Of a stretch of DNA of 64,000 nt, positions 43,036 to 55,936 are shown piece by piece. The notes under the pieces are model-generated. The model did no database searches, was not told the DNA's origin, and saw only the letters and a program-made list of their open reading frames with translations. Origin of the DNA: Actinoallomurus purpureus (GTDB lineage Bacteria > Actinomycetota > Actinomycetes > Streptosporangiales > Streptosporangiaceae); contig NZ_JAMXMY010000023.1 of NCBI RefSeq assembly GCF_024055795.1, positions 62,001-126,000 of the forward strand. The letters run 5' to 3'. Both the position numbers and the translations under genes were made by a program. The stretch's first letter is position 1. Every line of letters starts with the position of its first letter.

Positions 43036-44256
43036 CTATCGGTGGGTAGCCGTCTCGGCGGGGCGATCGTCCGGCCGTTCGGAACGCGTGGCGTCGCCTT
43101 CCGCCGTCCGGCGGATCTGTTCGGCCGCCCTCTTGAGCGCTCTGCGGAATCGCCGCTGCACCGGGCGTTCGACCAGCCGGTGGACCAGGTAGGCCGACGT
43201 GAGGGTGGCCGCGACGGCGATGGCCAGCACCGCCCGCGGGTCCATCCTCCAGTCGAGCTGTTTGATCACTACCCGCGAGACCGTCTCGTGCAGCAGATAC
43301 AGCGGATAGGTAAGCGCTCCGGCCAGGGTGAGGCGCTTCCACCGCAACCAGGACAGCCGGTGCGCCGCCACGAGCGCCATGACGACGAAGATGCCGGTAA
43401 TGACTGCGGGAAAGACATACTCGTGCACGCCGGGCCATGCCTGCCACGGAAGGACTTTCCGCAGTGAGTAGTAGACCGCCAGCGCCCAACTGCAGGCGAC
43501 GAACAGCCAGAGCACGATGTTCGAGCCGTACCGGTAGATGAGGAAGAAGGCCATTCCAGCGATGAAGTACGGCGCCCAGTCGGGGATCAGCACCGCCTTG
43601 AGGAGCGCCGAGTTCGCCTCTTCGGCGACGATCCCGGCGAGGAGCCAAACGGCCATGAACGCCACCGACCGACCGTACGTCACCCCCCACCAGACGAAGA
43701 GCGCGATGAGCAGATAGAAGTGGAGTTCGACCCAGAGCGTCCAGTACGGGACCTCAAGATCACCGGCGCCGATTCCCTCCTGGAACATCGTCAGGTTGGG
43801 CAGGAGACGCGTTCGCGTCCCCGGCGGTGTTCCCACCAGACCCGGGATCATGAATAGCGCGAAGGACAGGACGACACTGAACCAGTACGCGGGAAAGAGC
43901 CGGACCAGCCGCGAGATGGCGAATTCCCCCGGGGTCCTCCCCCACACGCTCATCAGGATGACGAAGCCGCTGATCACGAAGAACAGGTTCACGCCGAGAT
44001 GACCGAAGCGCGCGGCCATCGACAGGCTCGGGAAAATGATCCTGGGATCGCCGTTCCACGACCCCTGGGGAACGCCGGTGAAATGGTGCAGCATGACCGC
44101 CACGGCGGCCACGAAACGCAGGAGGTCGAGTTCGCGGAGCCGTCCTCCCTGCCGCTTCGGCTCAGGGGCCGCCTCGGTGCTCTTGGGCACGACGCCGTTG
44201 TCGGAGCCCTCAGCACCCTGTGCGTCGTCCTTCGAGGAGGCGTTCGTCGATGGCAT
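43036..44256 (-). CDS. Acyltransferase 3 (OafA/YrhL-type) membrane O-acyltransferase
   Basis: A 406-aa integral membrane protein with about ten hydrophobic segments. The AT3 signatures are LRELDLLRFVAAVAVMLHHF with the conserved Arg and His, GHLGVNLFFVISGFVI, and FAISRLVRLFPAYWF. Such enzymes add acetyl or succinyl groups to envelope polysaccharides from cytoplasmic acyl-CoA. It is the last gene of the galactan export locus, so the galactan is the likely target. Residues 1-38 and the tail are charged and cytoplasmic. The gene converges closely on the SGNH esterase. Confidence 0.88.
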   Translation of the reverse strand: MPSTNASSKDDAQGAEGSDNGVVPKSTEAAPEPKRQGGRLRELDLLRFVAAVAVMLHHFTGVPQGSWNGDPRIIFPSLSMAARFGHLGVNLFFVISGFVILMSVWGRTPGEFAISRLVRLFPAYWFSVVLSFALFMIPGLVGTPPGTRTRLLPNLTMFQEGIGAGDLEVPYWTLWVELHFYLLIALFVWWGVTYGRSVAFMAVWLLAGIVAEEANSALLKAVLIPDWAPYFIAGMAFFLIYRYGSNIVLWLFVACSWALAVYYSLRKVLPWQAWPGVHEYVFPAVITGIFVVMALVAAHRLSWLRWKRLTLAGALTYPLYLLHETVSRVVIKQLDWRMDPRAVLAIAVAATLTSAYLVHRLVERPVQRRFRRALKRAAEQIRRTAEGDATRSERPDDRPAETATHR

Positions 44257-44262
44257 GGCGGG

Positions 44263-44385
44263 TCAGTCCGTCGCGGTCGCGAAGTAGGGACTGCAGACCT
44301 TTCCGGCCTTGGCGGTGAAGGCGACGACGTACGTGGCGGCGCCCACCGCCGCGTAGACCGGAATCCGGCGCATCGTCTTCTCCAT
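44263..44385 (-). CDS. 40-aa single-span membrane miniprotein
   Basis: ATG 44385, 7 bases after the stop of the ATPase-methyltransferase gene, opens EKTMRRIPVYAAVGAATYVV, then AFTAKAGKVCSPYFATATD, stopping 6 bases before the acyltransferase start. It has a basic N-terminus, one hydrophobic helix and a single Cys. The tight fit between two genes and a GGAA ribosome-site remnant support expression. It could be a small subunit of the exporter or acyltransferase; no family is known to me. Confidence 0.55.
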   Translation of the reverse strand: MEKTMRRIPVYAAVGAATYVVAFTAKAGKVCSPYFATATD

Positions 44386-44391
44386 GGGGCT

Positions 44392-45783
44392 CTATTCCGT
44401 TATCCGCACGATGGCCTGCTCGTTGTCGCGCGTGTAGCCCTCGTAGGTGAACCGCAGGCCGGTCCGCTCGACGTACTCCGTCCATGCGCGGTATTCGTGG
44501 TCCCGCCAGCCGGGGTAGCCGAAGAACTCGTCGAAGACGATGACGCTGCCGGGGCGCAGGCGCGGCCCGGCGTGGTGCAGGACGGTCCGTGCCGAGGAGT
44601 ACAGGTCGGCGTCGACGTGCAGGAAGGCGACCGGCTCGGGGTGCTCCTCGAGGAAACCGGGGAGGGTGTCGTCGAACAGCCCGACGACGAGCTCGGCGCC
44701 GAGCACCTCCGGCGGCTCGTCGACGGCGAAAGTGCCGACGGGGAAGCCCTCCCGCCAGTCCTCCGGGAGTCCCTCGAAGGAGTCGAAGCCGAAGACGTTC
44801 TTGCCGTCGCGGGCGGCGGTGATGGTCCGCAGCGTACGGCCGGAGAAGACGCCGAACTCCAGGGCCATGCCCTCCTGGCCCTCGGCGAGGGACAGGGCGT
44901 GCTCGAGCGTCGCCTGCGGGTCGGCGAACGCCGGGGCGTCGGGCATGATCTCTTCGATCAGCGTGGCCGTCTCGGTGGCAGCGGCCTTCTCCTCCTTGAG
45001 CGTGGCGGCGGCCAGCTTCGCCTCCTCGCGGCCGCGCTGGCGCCGTGCGGCGTCGAGGGGACTGTCCGGCGGGGCGAGGAAGTCGACGGCGTCGGCGATG
45101 TCGCCCTCGAACGCGACCCGGCCCTCCCGCAGGACGACGCCCCGTCCGCAGACCTTCTCCAGGGTGCCCATGTCGTGGGAGACGATGACGAGCGTGCGTC
45201 CCTCGTCGTGGAGTTCCTCGATGCGGTCGAGGCACTTCTTCTGGAAGGGCGGGTCACCGACGGCCAGGACCTCGTCGACGAGGAAGATGTCCGGGTCGGT
45301 GTGGACGGCGACGGCGAAGCCGAGCCGCATGAACATCCCGGAGGAGTAGAACTTCACCTGGGTGTCGAGGAACTTCTCGATCTCGGAGAACGCGACGATC
45401 TCGTCGTACTTCGCCTCGGTCTCCGCCTTGCTCATCCCGAGGATCGCGGCGTTGAGGAAGATGTTCTCCCGGCCGGTCAGGTCCGGGTGCAGGCCCGCAC
45501 CGACCTCGATCAGGCCCGCGACCCTGCCGCGGACGCCGACCGAGCCGCCGTCGGGCTGCATGACGCCGGAGATCAGCTTGAGGAGGGTGCTCTTGCCCGA
45601 TCCGTTGAGGCCCATGAGGGCGAGCGACTCGCCCTGCTCGACGGTCACGGACACCTCGTCGAGCGCCGTGAACCGCTCGGACAGGCTCTGGCGCCGCGCG
45701 GCGCGCACGGTCATCTCCTTGATGGAGTGCGCGTGGCGCAGCGTGAAGCGCTTGGTCACACCGTCGACGACGATTGATTCCAT
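44392..45783 (-). CDS. Polysaccharide ABC-exporter ATPase fused to a TylF-like O-methyltransferase
   Basis: A 463-aa fusion. Residues 1-250 are a Wzt/TagH-type ATPase: Walker A GLNGSGKST (58-66), signature YSSGMFMRLGF, Walker B DIFLVDEVLAVGD and the H-loop IVSHDMGTL. A charged linker (about 258-285) leads to a class I methyltransferase of the TylF/MycF family, with SAM-binding EFGVFSGRTL, GFDSFEGLPEDW, the metal site HVDADLYSSA and IVFDEFFGYPGW. Normal Wzt ATPases either end here or carry a carbohydrate-binding domain. A methyltransferase in that place suggests it methylates the end of the glycan while it is exported. The permease gene ends 3 bases upstream of its ATG. Family calls are firm; the chain-capping role is inference. 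Confidence 0.9.
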   Translation of the reverse strand: MESIVVDGVTKRFTLRHAHSIKEMTVRAARRQSLSERFTALDEVSVTVEQGESLALMGLNGSGKSTLLKLISGVMQPDGGSVGVRGRVAGLIEVGAGLHPDLTGRENIFLNAAILGMSKAETEAKYDEIVAFSEIEKFLDTQVKFYSSGMFMRLGFAVAVHTDPDIFLVDEVLAVGDPPFQKKCLDRIEELHDEGRTLVIVSHDMGTLEKVCGRGVVLREGRVAFEGDIADAVDFLAPPDSPLDAARRQRGREEAKLAAATLKEEKAAATETATLIEEIMPDAPAFADPQATLEHALSLAEGQEGMALEFGVFSGRTLRTITAARDGKNVFGFDSFEGLPEDWREGFPVGTFAVDEPPEVLGAELVVGLFDDTLPGFLEEHPEPVAFLHVDADLYSSARTVLHHAGPRLRPGSVIVFDEFFGYPGWRDHEYRAWTEYVERTGLRFTYEGYTRDNEQAIVRITE

Positions 45784-45785
45784 CT

Positions 45786-46678
45786 CTAGAGCTCCTGGGC
45801 GAACCGCCGCTGAAGGCGGAAGAAGACCATCTGCGCGAGCCCGAGCAGCACGACGGCGGCCAGCAGGCTCGCCAGCCCCCGTACGGTCAGGTGGTCGGGG
45901 AACGCGTGCCTGCCGTCGGGGAACGTCGGGGTGCCGTCCGGCAGCTCGGCCTTGTGCGGATTGGCGGGCCACCAGAACGCCCGCTGGAACAGCAGCGTCG
46001 CCGTCGCGAGGGGGTTGGCGAGGTAGATCTGCAGGCCGAGGCCGTTCCCGGTGGCCTCCTGCACGGCCGTCCACGGGTAGATCATCGGGACGGTCCACGG
46101 GATGACGATGTTGAGGATGTCGACGACCTGCCCGAAGTCACGGAAGAACACGTTGATCGCGGCGAACAGCAGGCCGAACGCCAGTCCGAGAACGGCGACG
46201 ATCGCGAAGCCGAGCGCCATCGACCCGAAACCGAGCGCGGAGGGCGTCCATCCCCCGACCAGTGCGCCGATCCACAGGATGGCCAGCCCGGGCAGCATGT
46301 GCACCGCCGACACCAGAGCGGACGAGGCCGGGAACATCTCGCGGGGCAGATAGATCTTCTGGACGAGCGGCGCGTTCCCGATGACGGACCAGGTGCTGGT
46401 GATCAGCGTCTCGGTGAAGAAGCTGATCACCACCATGCCGGAGAACAGGAACACCGGGTAGCCGGGGATCGCCTTACTCATCTTGAGGAAGACGCCGACG
46501 ACGAAGAAGTAGACCGCGAAGCTGACGGCGGGGCGGACGTACGACCAGCCGAGACCGAGCAGGGACCCCTGGTAGCGGCTGCGCAGCTCCCGGCGGACGA
46601 GCAGACGCAGCAGGTAACGCCGCCGGGCCACCTCCAGCAGGCCGCCGCCGCGGCCGGGGGCGGTCAGCGGCGGTACCG

Positions 46679-46682
<4 letters not shown>
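45786..46682 (-). CDS. Polysaccharide ABC-exporter permease (Wzm/TagG-like)
   Basis: A 298-aa ABC-2 type permease with about six hydrophobic helices. The family features are YLLRLLVRRELRSRYQGSLL near the start, LGWSYVRPAVSFAVYFFVVG, and the later NIVIPWTVPMIYPW. It would work with the fused ATPase to move a lipid-linked glycan across the membrane. Start GTG 46682 overlaps the GlfT2 stop (GTGA), showing translational coupling with galactan synthesis. Confidence 0.9.
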
Positions 46683-50779
<4,097 letters not shown>

Positions 50780-50892
50780 GCGTCCGTCCTGTTTGCCACC
50801 CCCGTGGCTTCGCCCCACCACCCCCCGGTACGGAGGGGGAAGCGATGAGGCCAGTGGGGCGAAATGCATCTTATGCTACTTTTGCGGGCTTC

Positions 50893-51837
50893 ATGCGCGC
50901 GTCTTACTCCCACCGACTCGGCGATAACGTGAGGTGTCAGCTGAAAGACGCCCAAATCGCCGCCGTGGTTGTCACGCACGACCGGCGCGATCTTCTGACC
51001 GAGGCGCTGACCGCCCTCCTCTACGGCCAGACACGGCCGCCCGACACGATCGTGGTCGTCGACAACGCCTCCTCCGACGGAACCCCCCACCTGGTCCGTG
51101 AACGCTTCCCGGCCGTCCGTCTGCTGGAACTCCCCCGCAACACCGGCGGGGCGGGTGGGTTCGCCGCGGGCATCGCCCACGCCCTCGACCTGGGCGCGGA
51201 CGCGCTGTGGCTGATGGACGACGACACGGTGCCCGAGCCGCATGCCCTGGCCGCCCTGCTGGCGGCGCGCGACCGGGGACGGGACGAGCGCGGGCGGCCG
51301 CCCGCGCTCGTCGCCAGCCGAGTCGTCTGGACCGACGGCCGCGACCACCCGATGAACACCCCCCGTTCCCGGCCGTCGGCCGTCCCCGGGTGCGCCCGGA
51401 TCCGCTCGGCGTCGTTCGTGTCGGTGCTGGTCGACGCCGAGGCCGTACGGGAACGAGGGCTGCCGATCGCCGACTACTTCCTGTGGAACGACGACTTCGA
51501 GTTCACGCTGCGGCTGCTTCGGGGGCGCGCCGGCCTCCTGTGCCGGGACAGCGTCGTCGTGCACCGGACCGCCTCCCCCGCCTTCGACCCGGGGCGGCGG
51601 TTCTTCTACGAGGTGCGCAACAAGGTGTGGCTGTTCACCCGCAGCCGCTGTCTCCGCCCCGGCGAACGCCTGCTCTACGCCGGCGCGACGGCGCGCCGCT
51701 GGGCCCGTACGCTCGCCGGCTCGGCCGACCGGGCGGCCCTGCTGCGCGCGCTGGGCCGGGGACTCTGGGCGGGCCTGCGCTCCGGTCCCCGGCCCAACGA
51801 GGCCGTGCTCACTTACAGGGGTTCTGCGTCGCGTTGA
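50893..51837 (+). CDS. GlfT1-like initiating galactofuranosyltransferase (GT2)
   Basis: A 314-aa GT2 protein that resembles mycobacterial GlfT1, which adds the first galactofuranoses to the linker. Shared features are AAVVVTHDRRDLL, QTRPPDTIVVVDNAS, RNTGGAGGFAAGIAHAL, ADALWLMDDDTVPEP, NDDFEFTLRLL and RRFFYEVRNKVWLF. The ATG at 50893 gives a very short leader after a TATGCT -10-like box at 50873; GTG 50929 is an alternative start. Its 3' end overlaps the convergent LCP gene by 29 bases. Confidence 0.8.
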   Translation: MRASYSHRLGDNVRCQLKDAQIAAVVVTHDRRDLLTEALTALLYGQTRPPDTIVVVDNASSDGTPHLVRERFPAVRLLELPRNTGGAGGFAAGIAHALDLGADALWLMDDDTVPEPHALAALLAARDRGRDERGRPPALVASRVVWTDGRDHPMNTPRSRPSAVPGCARIRSASFVSVLVDAEAVRERGLPIADYFLWNDDFEFTLRLLRGRAGLLCRDSVVVHRTASPAFDPGRRFFYEVRNKVWLFTRSRCLRPGERLLYAGATARRWARTLAGSADRAALLRALGRGLWAGLRSGPRPNEAVLTYRGSASR

Positions 51838-53383
51838 TCTCCCCGTCGACCTTGGGGATGTCCGGGGACTTCACCTGCACGCCCTCGGGACCGGCCACCA
51901 GCGAGACGGTGCCCGGCGCGACGGACTTGTCGGCGGCGATGACGACGCCCGGGACGGCGACCGCGAGGGCGTCGGCGAAGCGCTCGGCGCCCGTCCCGTA
52001 GAGGATCCTGGTCTGCCGCTGCGCGGGGCCCTTCGCCGCCGTGACGTGGAAGCCCTGGGCCTTCAGGTCCTTCACGGCCTTCTTCGGCGCGTTCACCGCG
52101 GTGACCCTGACCTCGTCCGGCTTCGGCGCCGCCGGCTTGGACGGCTCCGGCTTGGGCGCGGGCAGGTCGTCGTCCTTGCGGATGGCCTCGAACAGCGGGC
52201 CGGCCTGGGACATGTCCCACTGGACCCGGTTGGGGTCCTTGGGGTACGTCTGCGTCGGCACGGTGACGAACCGGACGGTGCCCGCGCTCATCCCCTTCAG
52301 GCTCGTCGCGAGCTTCTTCATCGCGGACACGCTGAACTCGTCGTCGGTGGCGATCGACTTGGTCACGGCGTTCAGGAACTTGTAGGCGCGGGTCGGGTCG
52401 GTCAGCATGTCCTGGCTCGTGGCCTTCTTGACCACGGAGGCCATGAACTTCTGCTGCCGCTGGATGCGCTCCAGGTCCGAGCCGTCGCCGAGGCCGTAGC
52501 GGGTGCGGACGTACCCCAGCGCGTCGTTCCCCTTGACGACCTGGCGGCCCGCCTTCAGGGACAGGTTTGCGCGCGGGTCGTTGACCGCCTGCGGCACGCA
52601 GATCTCCACGCCGCCCAGCGCGTCGACGACCCGCTTGAACCCGGCGAAGTCGATCTTGACGTAGTGGTCGATGTGGATGTCCGTGTTCGACTCGATCATC
52701 TTCCAGGTGCACGTCGCCCCGGCGTAGGCGAACGCCGCGTTGAGCATGCCGAAGAAGGCGGGGACCGTACCGCCGCGCTTCTTCCTGCACTCCGGCACGT
52801 GGACCATGGAGTCGCGGGGGAAGCTGACCGCGACCGCGCGGTCCCGGTTCGGGGACAGGTGCAGCAGGATCGTCGTGTCCGAACGCTCCCCGCTGATGTC
52901 CGGCGACCAGTACTGCTTGTTCTCCCCGTCCCGGGAGTCGGAGCCGAGCAGCAGGATGTTCATCGACTTGTTCAGCTTCGCCGGGCGGCTGGTGCCCAGC
53001 TGCTGCTGGTCGACGTGCTCCTTGTGGATGTTGCCCTGCAGCTTCTCGTACAGGCCGAACGCCGTGCCGCCCGCCACGACGAGCGCCACCGCGACCCCGG
53101 CGGCGACCCAGCGCACGGTGCGCCGGCCGCGGCGGCGCGCGGCCTCCGGCGCGGGCGTGCCCTCGGCCGACCCCGGAGAGCCCCCCGGCGCGGACGCGTC
53201 CTCGACCGGCCCCGGGGAGTCCCCCGGCGCGGGCGCGTCCTCACCGCCGGCCTCACCGGCCTGTTCTTCCTTCTCGCCCCGTCGCGTCTCCGGGGCCGGC
53301 GCGTCGTCCGCCGGGCCGTCGGAGTCCGGCGCCTTCGGCGACGCGTTCTCCGGCGTCACGTCGTCAGCGTCGTTGTCGGCCAT
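51809..53383 (-). CDS. LytR-CpsA-Psr (LCP) glycopolymer ligase with LytR_C domain
   Basis: A 524-aa membrane-anchored ligase that moves finished glycopolymers from their lipid carrier to peptidoglycan. An acidic, Pro-rich cytoplasmic tail (1-88) precedes one helix (about 92-112). The LCP domain (about 140-310) has LLLGSDSRDGENK, SDTTILLHLSPNRDRA, VSFPRDSMVHVP and RTRYGLGDGSDLERIQRQQK, the Arg/Asp residues that bind pyrophosphate. LytR_C follows at about 425-505. It would attach the galactan made by this locus. The gene converges on the GlfT1-like gene with 29 bases of overlap. Confidence 0.92.
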   Translation of the reverse strand: MADNDADDVTPENASPKAPDSDGPADDAPAPETRRGEKEEQAGEAGGEDAPAPGDSPGPVEDASAPGGSPGSAEGTPAPEAARRRGRRTVRWVAAGVAVALVVAGGTAFGLYEKLQGNIHKEHVDQQQLGTSRPAKLNKSMNILLLGSDSRDGENKQYWSPDISGERSDTTILLHLSPNRDRAVAVSFPRDSMVHVPECRKKRGGTVPAFFGMLNAAFAYAGATCTWKMIESNTDIHIDHYVKIDFAGFKRVVDALGGVEICVPQAVNDPRANLSLKAGRQVVKGNDALGYVRTRYGLGDGSDLERIQRQQKFMASVVKKATSQDMLTDPTRAYKFLNAVTKSIATDDEFSVSAMKKLATSLKGMSAGTVRFVTVPTQTYPKDPNRVQWDMSQAGPLFEAIRKDDDLPAPKPEPSKPAAPKPDEVRVTAVNAPKKAVKDLKAQGFHVTAAKGPAQRQTRILYGTGAERFADALAVAVPGVVIAADKSVAPGTVSLVAGPEGVQVKSPDIPKVDGEINATQNPCK

Positions 53384-53649
53384 TCCACCTCATCGATCGG
53401 TCGCGCGGGCGTGCCGCGCGAGTCTCTGCCCCCTTAGACGCACGCCGAAGTGCATCGGATGACAATCACGGCTTTTAACCCACCAAGTCAACTATCGACG
53501 CGACGTTTCCCGCGTCCACCCGTCTACCAGGGCGTTTACCGCGAATCGCCACAGGCGTAGACTTTGATCATCAACAAGACGCCGCGGGGACGGGGTCTTG
53601 CCACCGCCCGGGGCGCCAAGCGAGGCACATCCGCTTGGGGGGATCAGTC

Positions 53650-54867
53650 GTGGCTGACAACAATCGAGGCGTCGTCTACGCCGGACCGGGCCGGGTCACG
53701 GTAGAGGACCTGGGTTTCCCGACGCTCGTCCTGGAAGAGCAGAACAACCGCAGGCTCCAGCACGGAGCCATCCTCAAGGTACTGGCCACCAACATCTGCG
53801 GCTCCGACCAGCACATGGTGCGCGGCCGCACCACCGCTCCGGCCGGGCTCACCCTTGGCCACGAGATCACCGGCGAGGTGATCGAGACCGGCGATGACGT
53901 CGAGTTCGTCAAGGTGGGCGACATCGTCAGCGTGCCGTTCAACATCGCCTGCGGCCGCTGCCGCAACTGCAAGGAGGGCCATACCGGCGTCTGTGAGAAC
54001 GTCAACCCCGCTCGGGCCGGCGCGGCGTACGGCTACGTCGACATGGGCGGCTGGCACGGCGGCCAGGCGAAGTACGTCGGCGTTCCGTACGCCGACTGGA
54101 ACCTGCTGAAGATCCCGGCGGACCGGGACACCACGATGGCCAAGCTGCTGGACCTGGCCATGCTGTCGGACATCTTCCCCACCGGCTACCACGGCGCGTA
54201 CACGGCCGGCGTCACCACCGGATCGTCGGTGTACGTCGCCGGCGCGGGCCCGGTCGGGCTGGCCTGCGCCACGTCCTGCTTCCTGCTGGGCGCCGCCGTC
54301 GTGATCGTCGGGGACATGAACAAGGACCGGCTCGCCCAGGCGAGCAGCTTCGGCTGCGAGATCGTCGACCTGTCGGCCCACGGCGACCTGGCCGAGGAGA
54401 TCGAGCACGTGCTCGGCGTGCCGGAGGTCGACGCCGCGGTCGACTGCGTCGGCTTCGAAGCGCGCGGCCACGGGCCGGAGGGCTCGACCAGCGAACAGCC
54501 CGCCACGGTCCTGAACTCCCTCATGGAGATCACCCGTGCCGCCGGCCGGCTCGGCATCCCGGGACTGTACGTCACCGGCGACCCGGGAGCGGCCGACGAG
54601 AAGGCCAAGGAAGGCACCCTCGGGATCCGCGTCGGCCTGGGCTGGGCCAAGTCGCACGTCTTCACGACGGGCCAGTGCCCGGTCATGCGGTACAACCGGC
54701 AGCTGATGATGGCGATCCTGCACGACCGCGTGCAGATCGCACGCAACGTCAACGCCACCGTCATCCCGCTGGACCAGGCGCCACGCGGCTACGAGGAGTT
54801 CGACAAGGGAGCGGCCCACAAGTACGTCCTCGACCCGCACGGCGAGCTGGCGGGAAGCCGCTTCTAG
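53650..54867 (+). CDS. fdhA: Glutathione-independent formaldehyde dehydrogenase
   Basis: A 405-aa zinc-dependent alcohol dehydrogenase-fold enzyme with tightly bound NAD that oxidises formaldehyde without glutathione (or dismutates aldehydes). Catalytic zinc ligands are in NICGSDQHMVRGR and GHEITGEV, the structural zinc four-Cys set in CGRCRNCKEGHTGVC, and the NAD site in VYVAGAGPVGLACA. The C-terminal insert RVGLGWAKSHVFTTGQCPVM is typical of the Pseudomonas putida-type enzyme. GTG 53650 is chosen: GGGGGGA lies 6 bases upstream. It is monocistronic and converges on a DMT permease gene. Confidence 0.93.
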   Translation: MADNNRGVVYAGPGRVTVEDLGFPTLVLEEQNNRRLQHGAILKVLATNICGSDQHMVRGRTTAPAGLTLGHEITGEVIETGDDVEFVKVGDIVSVPFNIACGRCRNCKEGHTGVCENVNPARAGAAYGYVDMGGWHGGQAKYVGVPYADWNLLKIPADRDTTMAKLLDLAMLSDIFPTGYHGAYTAGVTTGSSVYVAGAGPVGLACATSCFLLGAAVVIVGDMNKDRLAQASSFGCEIVDLSAHGDLAEEIEHVLGVPEVDAAVDCVGFEARGHGPEGSTSEQPATVLNSLMEITRAAGRLGIPGLYVTGDPGAADEKAKEGTLGIRVGLGWAKSHVFTTGQCPVMRYNRQLMMAILHDRVQIARNVNATVIPLDQAPRGYEEFDKGAAHKYVLDPHGELAGSRF

Positions 54868-54869
54868 TT

Positions 54870-55799
54870 CTAGGCGCGCTCGCGCGCGGGTGTGGTCAGC
54901 GCGGCGCCGACACGCTCCTCCACTGCCTCGTGCCGGGGGAACAGCACCAGCGCCGCGCCGGCCAGGACGAACGCCCCGATCCGCAGGGCGAGCAGCAGGC
55001 GGTCGGACGGCCACGGCTCCTTGTAGAGCAGCACGCCGAGGATCACCAGCTGGGTCTTGGCGGTCACGGTCAGCACGGACACGACGATCGACATGCGGCA
55101 GCGCTGCAGGCCGATCTGCAGCTGCGCCAGGCCGAGCGCCGCCATTCCGACCGCGACGTACGGGTACGGCGAGCCGTAGGTCGCGGCCGCGAGCCCGTGC
55201 GCGTTGTAGACGGCGGCCACGCCCTTGAGCGAGAGTTCGGAGACGCCGAGGCTGACGCCGCACCCGATGCCGTACGCGATGCCGGCCAGGGGCCGTGCGT
55301 GCCGGCCGAACGTGCGGATGTCACCGCCGACGAGGACGGCCACGCCCACCAGGACGCCGGGGACGACGACGGCGGCCAGGACCGGCGCCCCGGCGACGCT
55401 GCTGGTCATCACCTCGTGCCGGCCGTTCGACGCCCCGACCATCACGGTCGCCAGGCCGAACAGGCCGACGCAGGCCCACTCCCGGCCGGTGAGCCGCTCG
55501 CCGAAGAAGACGCCGGCGTAGAACAGGACGAAGAGGAGGCTGGCGGCGAAGATCGGCTGGGCGAGGCTCAGCGGGAGCATCGTCAGCGCCTTGACCTGGG
55601 TGGCCACACCGGCGAGCACGATCATCAGGCCGGAGAGCCACAGCCAGTCCGTGTAGGTGTACTGGATGAGGCGGAGGGGCCGGGTGCCGCGGAGTTCGGG
55701 CATGCGGCCCGCGGCCACCCGGAAGACGATGAAGCCCAGGTAGTAGATGATGGTCGCCATCAGCGCCAGGATGGCGCCTCTGACGTCTGATCCGCCCAT
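54870..55799 (-). CDS. EamA/DMT-superfamily permease
   Basis: A 309-aa membrane protein with about ten helices in two repeats, each of the drug/metabolite transporter type (LMATIIYYLGFIVFRVAAGR; LFVLFYAGVFFGERLTGREW; second half LGVLLYKEPWPSDRLLLALR). ATG 55799 is chosen because the first helix follows it and AAAGG precedes. Substrate is unknown; its stop is 2 bases from the convergent formaldehyde dehydrogenase stop, which does not imply a functional link. Confidence 0.82.
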   Translation of the reverse strand: MGGSDVRGAILALMATIIYYLGFIVFRVAAGRMPELRGTRPLRLIQYTYTDWLWLSGLMIVLAGVATQVKALTMLPLSLAQPIFAASLLFVLFYAGVFFGERLTGREWACVGLFGLATVMVGASNGRHEVMTSSVAGAPVLAAVVVPGVLVGVAVLVGGDIRTFGRHARPLAGIAYGIGCGVSLGVSELSLKGVAAVYNAHGLAAATYGSPYPYVAVGMAALGLAQLQIGLQRCRMSIVVSVLTVTAKTQLVILGVLLYKEPWPSDRLLLALRIGAFVLAGAALVLFPRHEAVEERVGAALTTPARERA

Positions 55800-55936
55800 A
55801 CACCGAGCCTTTCGTCCCGCTTCATGACATTCGTCCATCGCTCCGAGTGCCACGACTGTCGCGGATAGCGATCATCGCGTCAAGCCATAGTCGCCGATAT
55901 ACGGGGATCTTGTGCTCCGTTTCGACCAATACCGAG

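Noticed and set aside
44000-45777. A 592-codon plus-strand open frame across the exporter genes
   Set aside because: Antisense to the acyltransferase and the ATPase-methyltransferase; Asp/Glu/Val/Leu-rich shadow with no family features.
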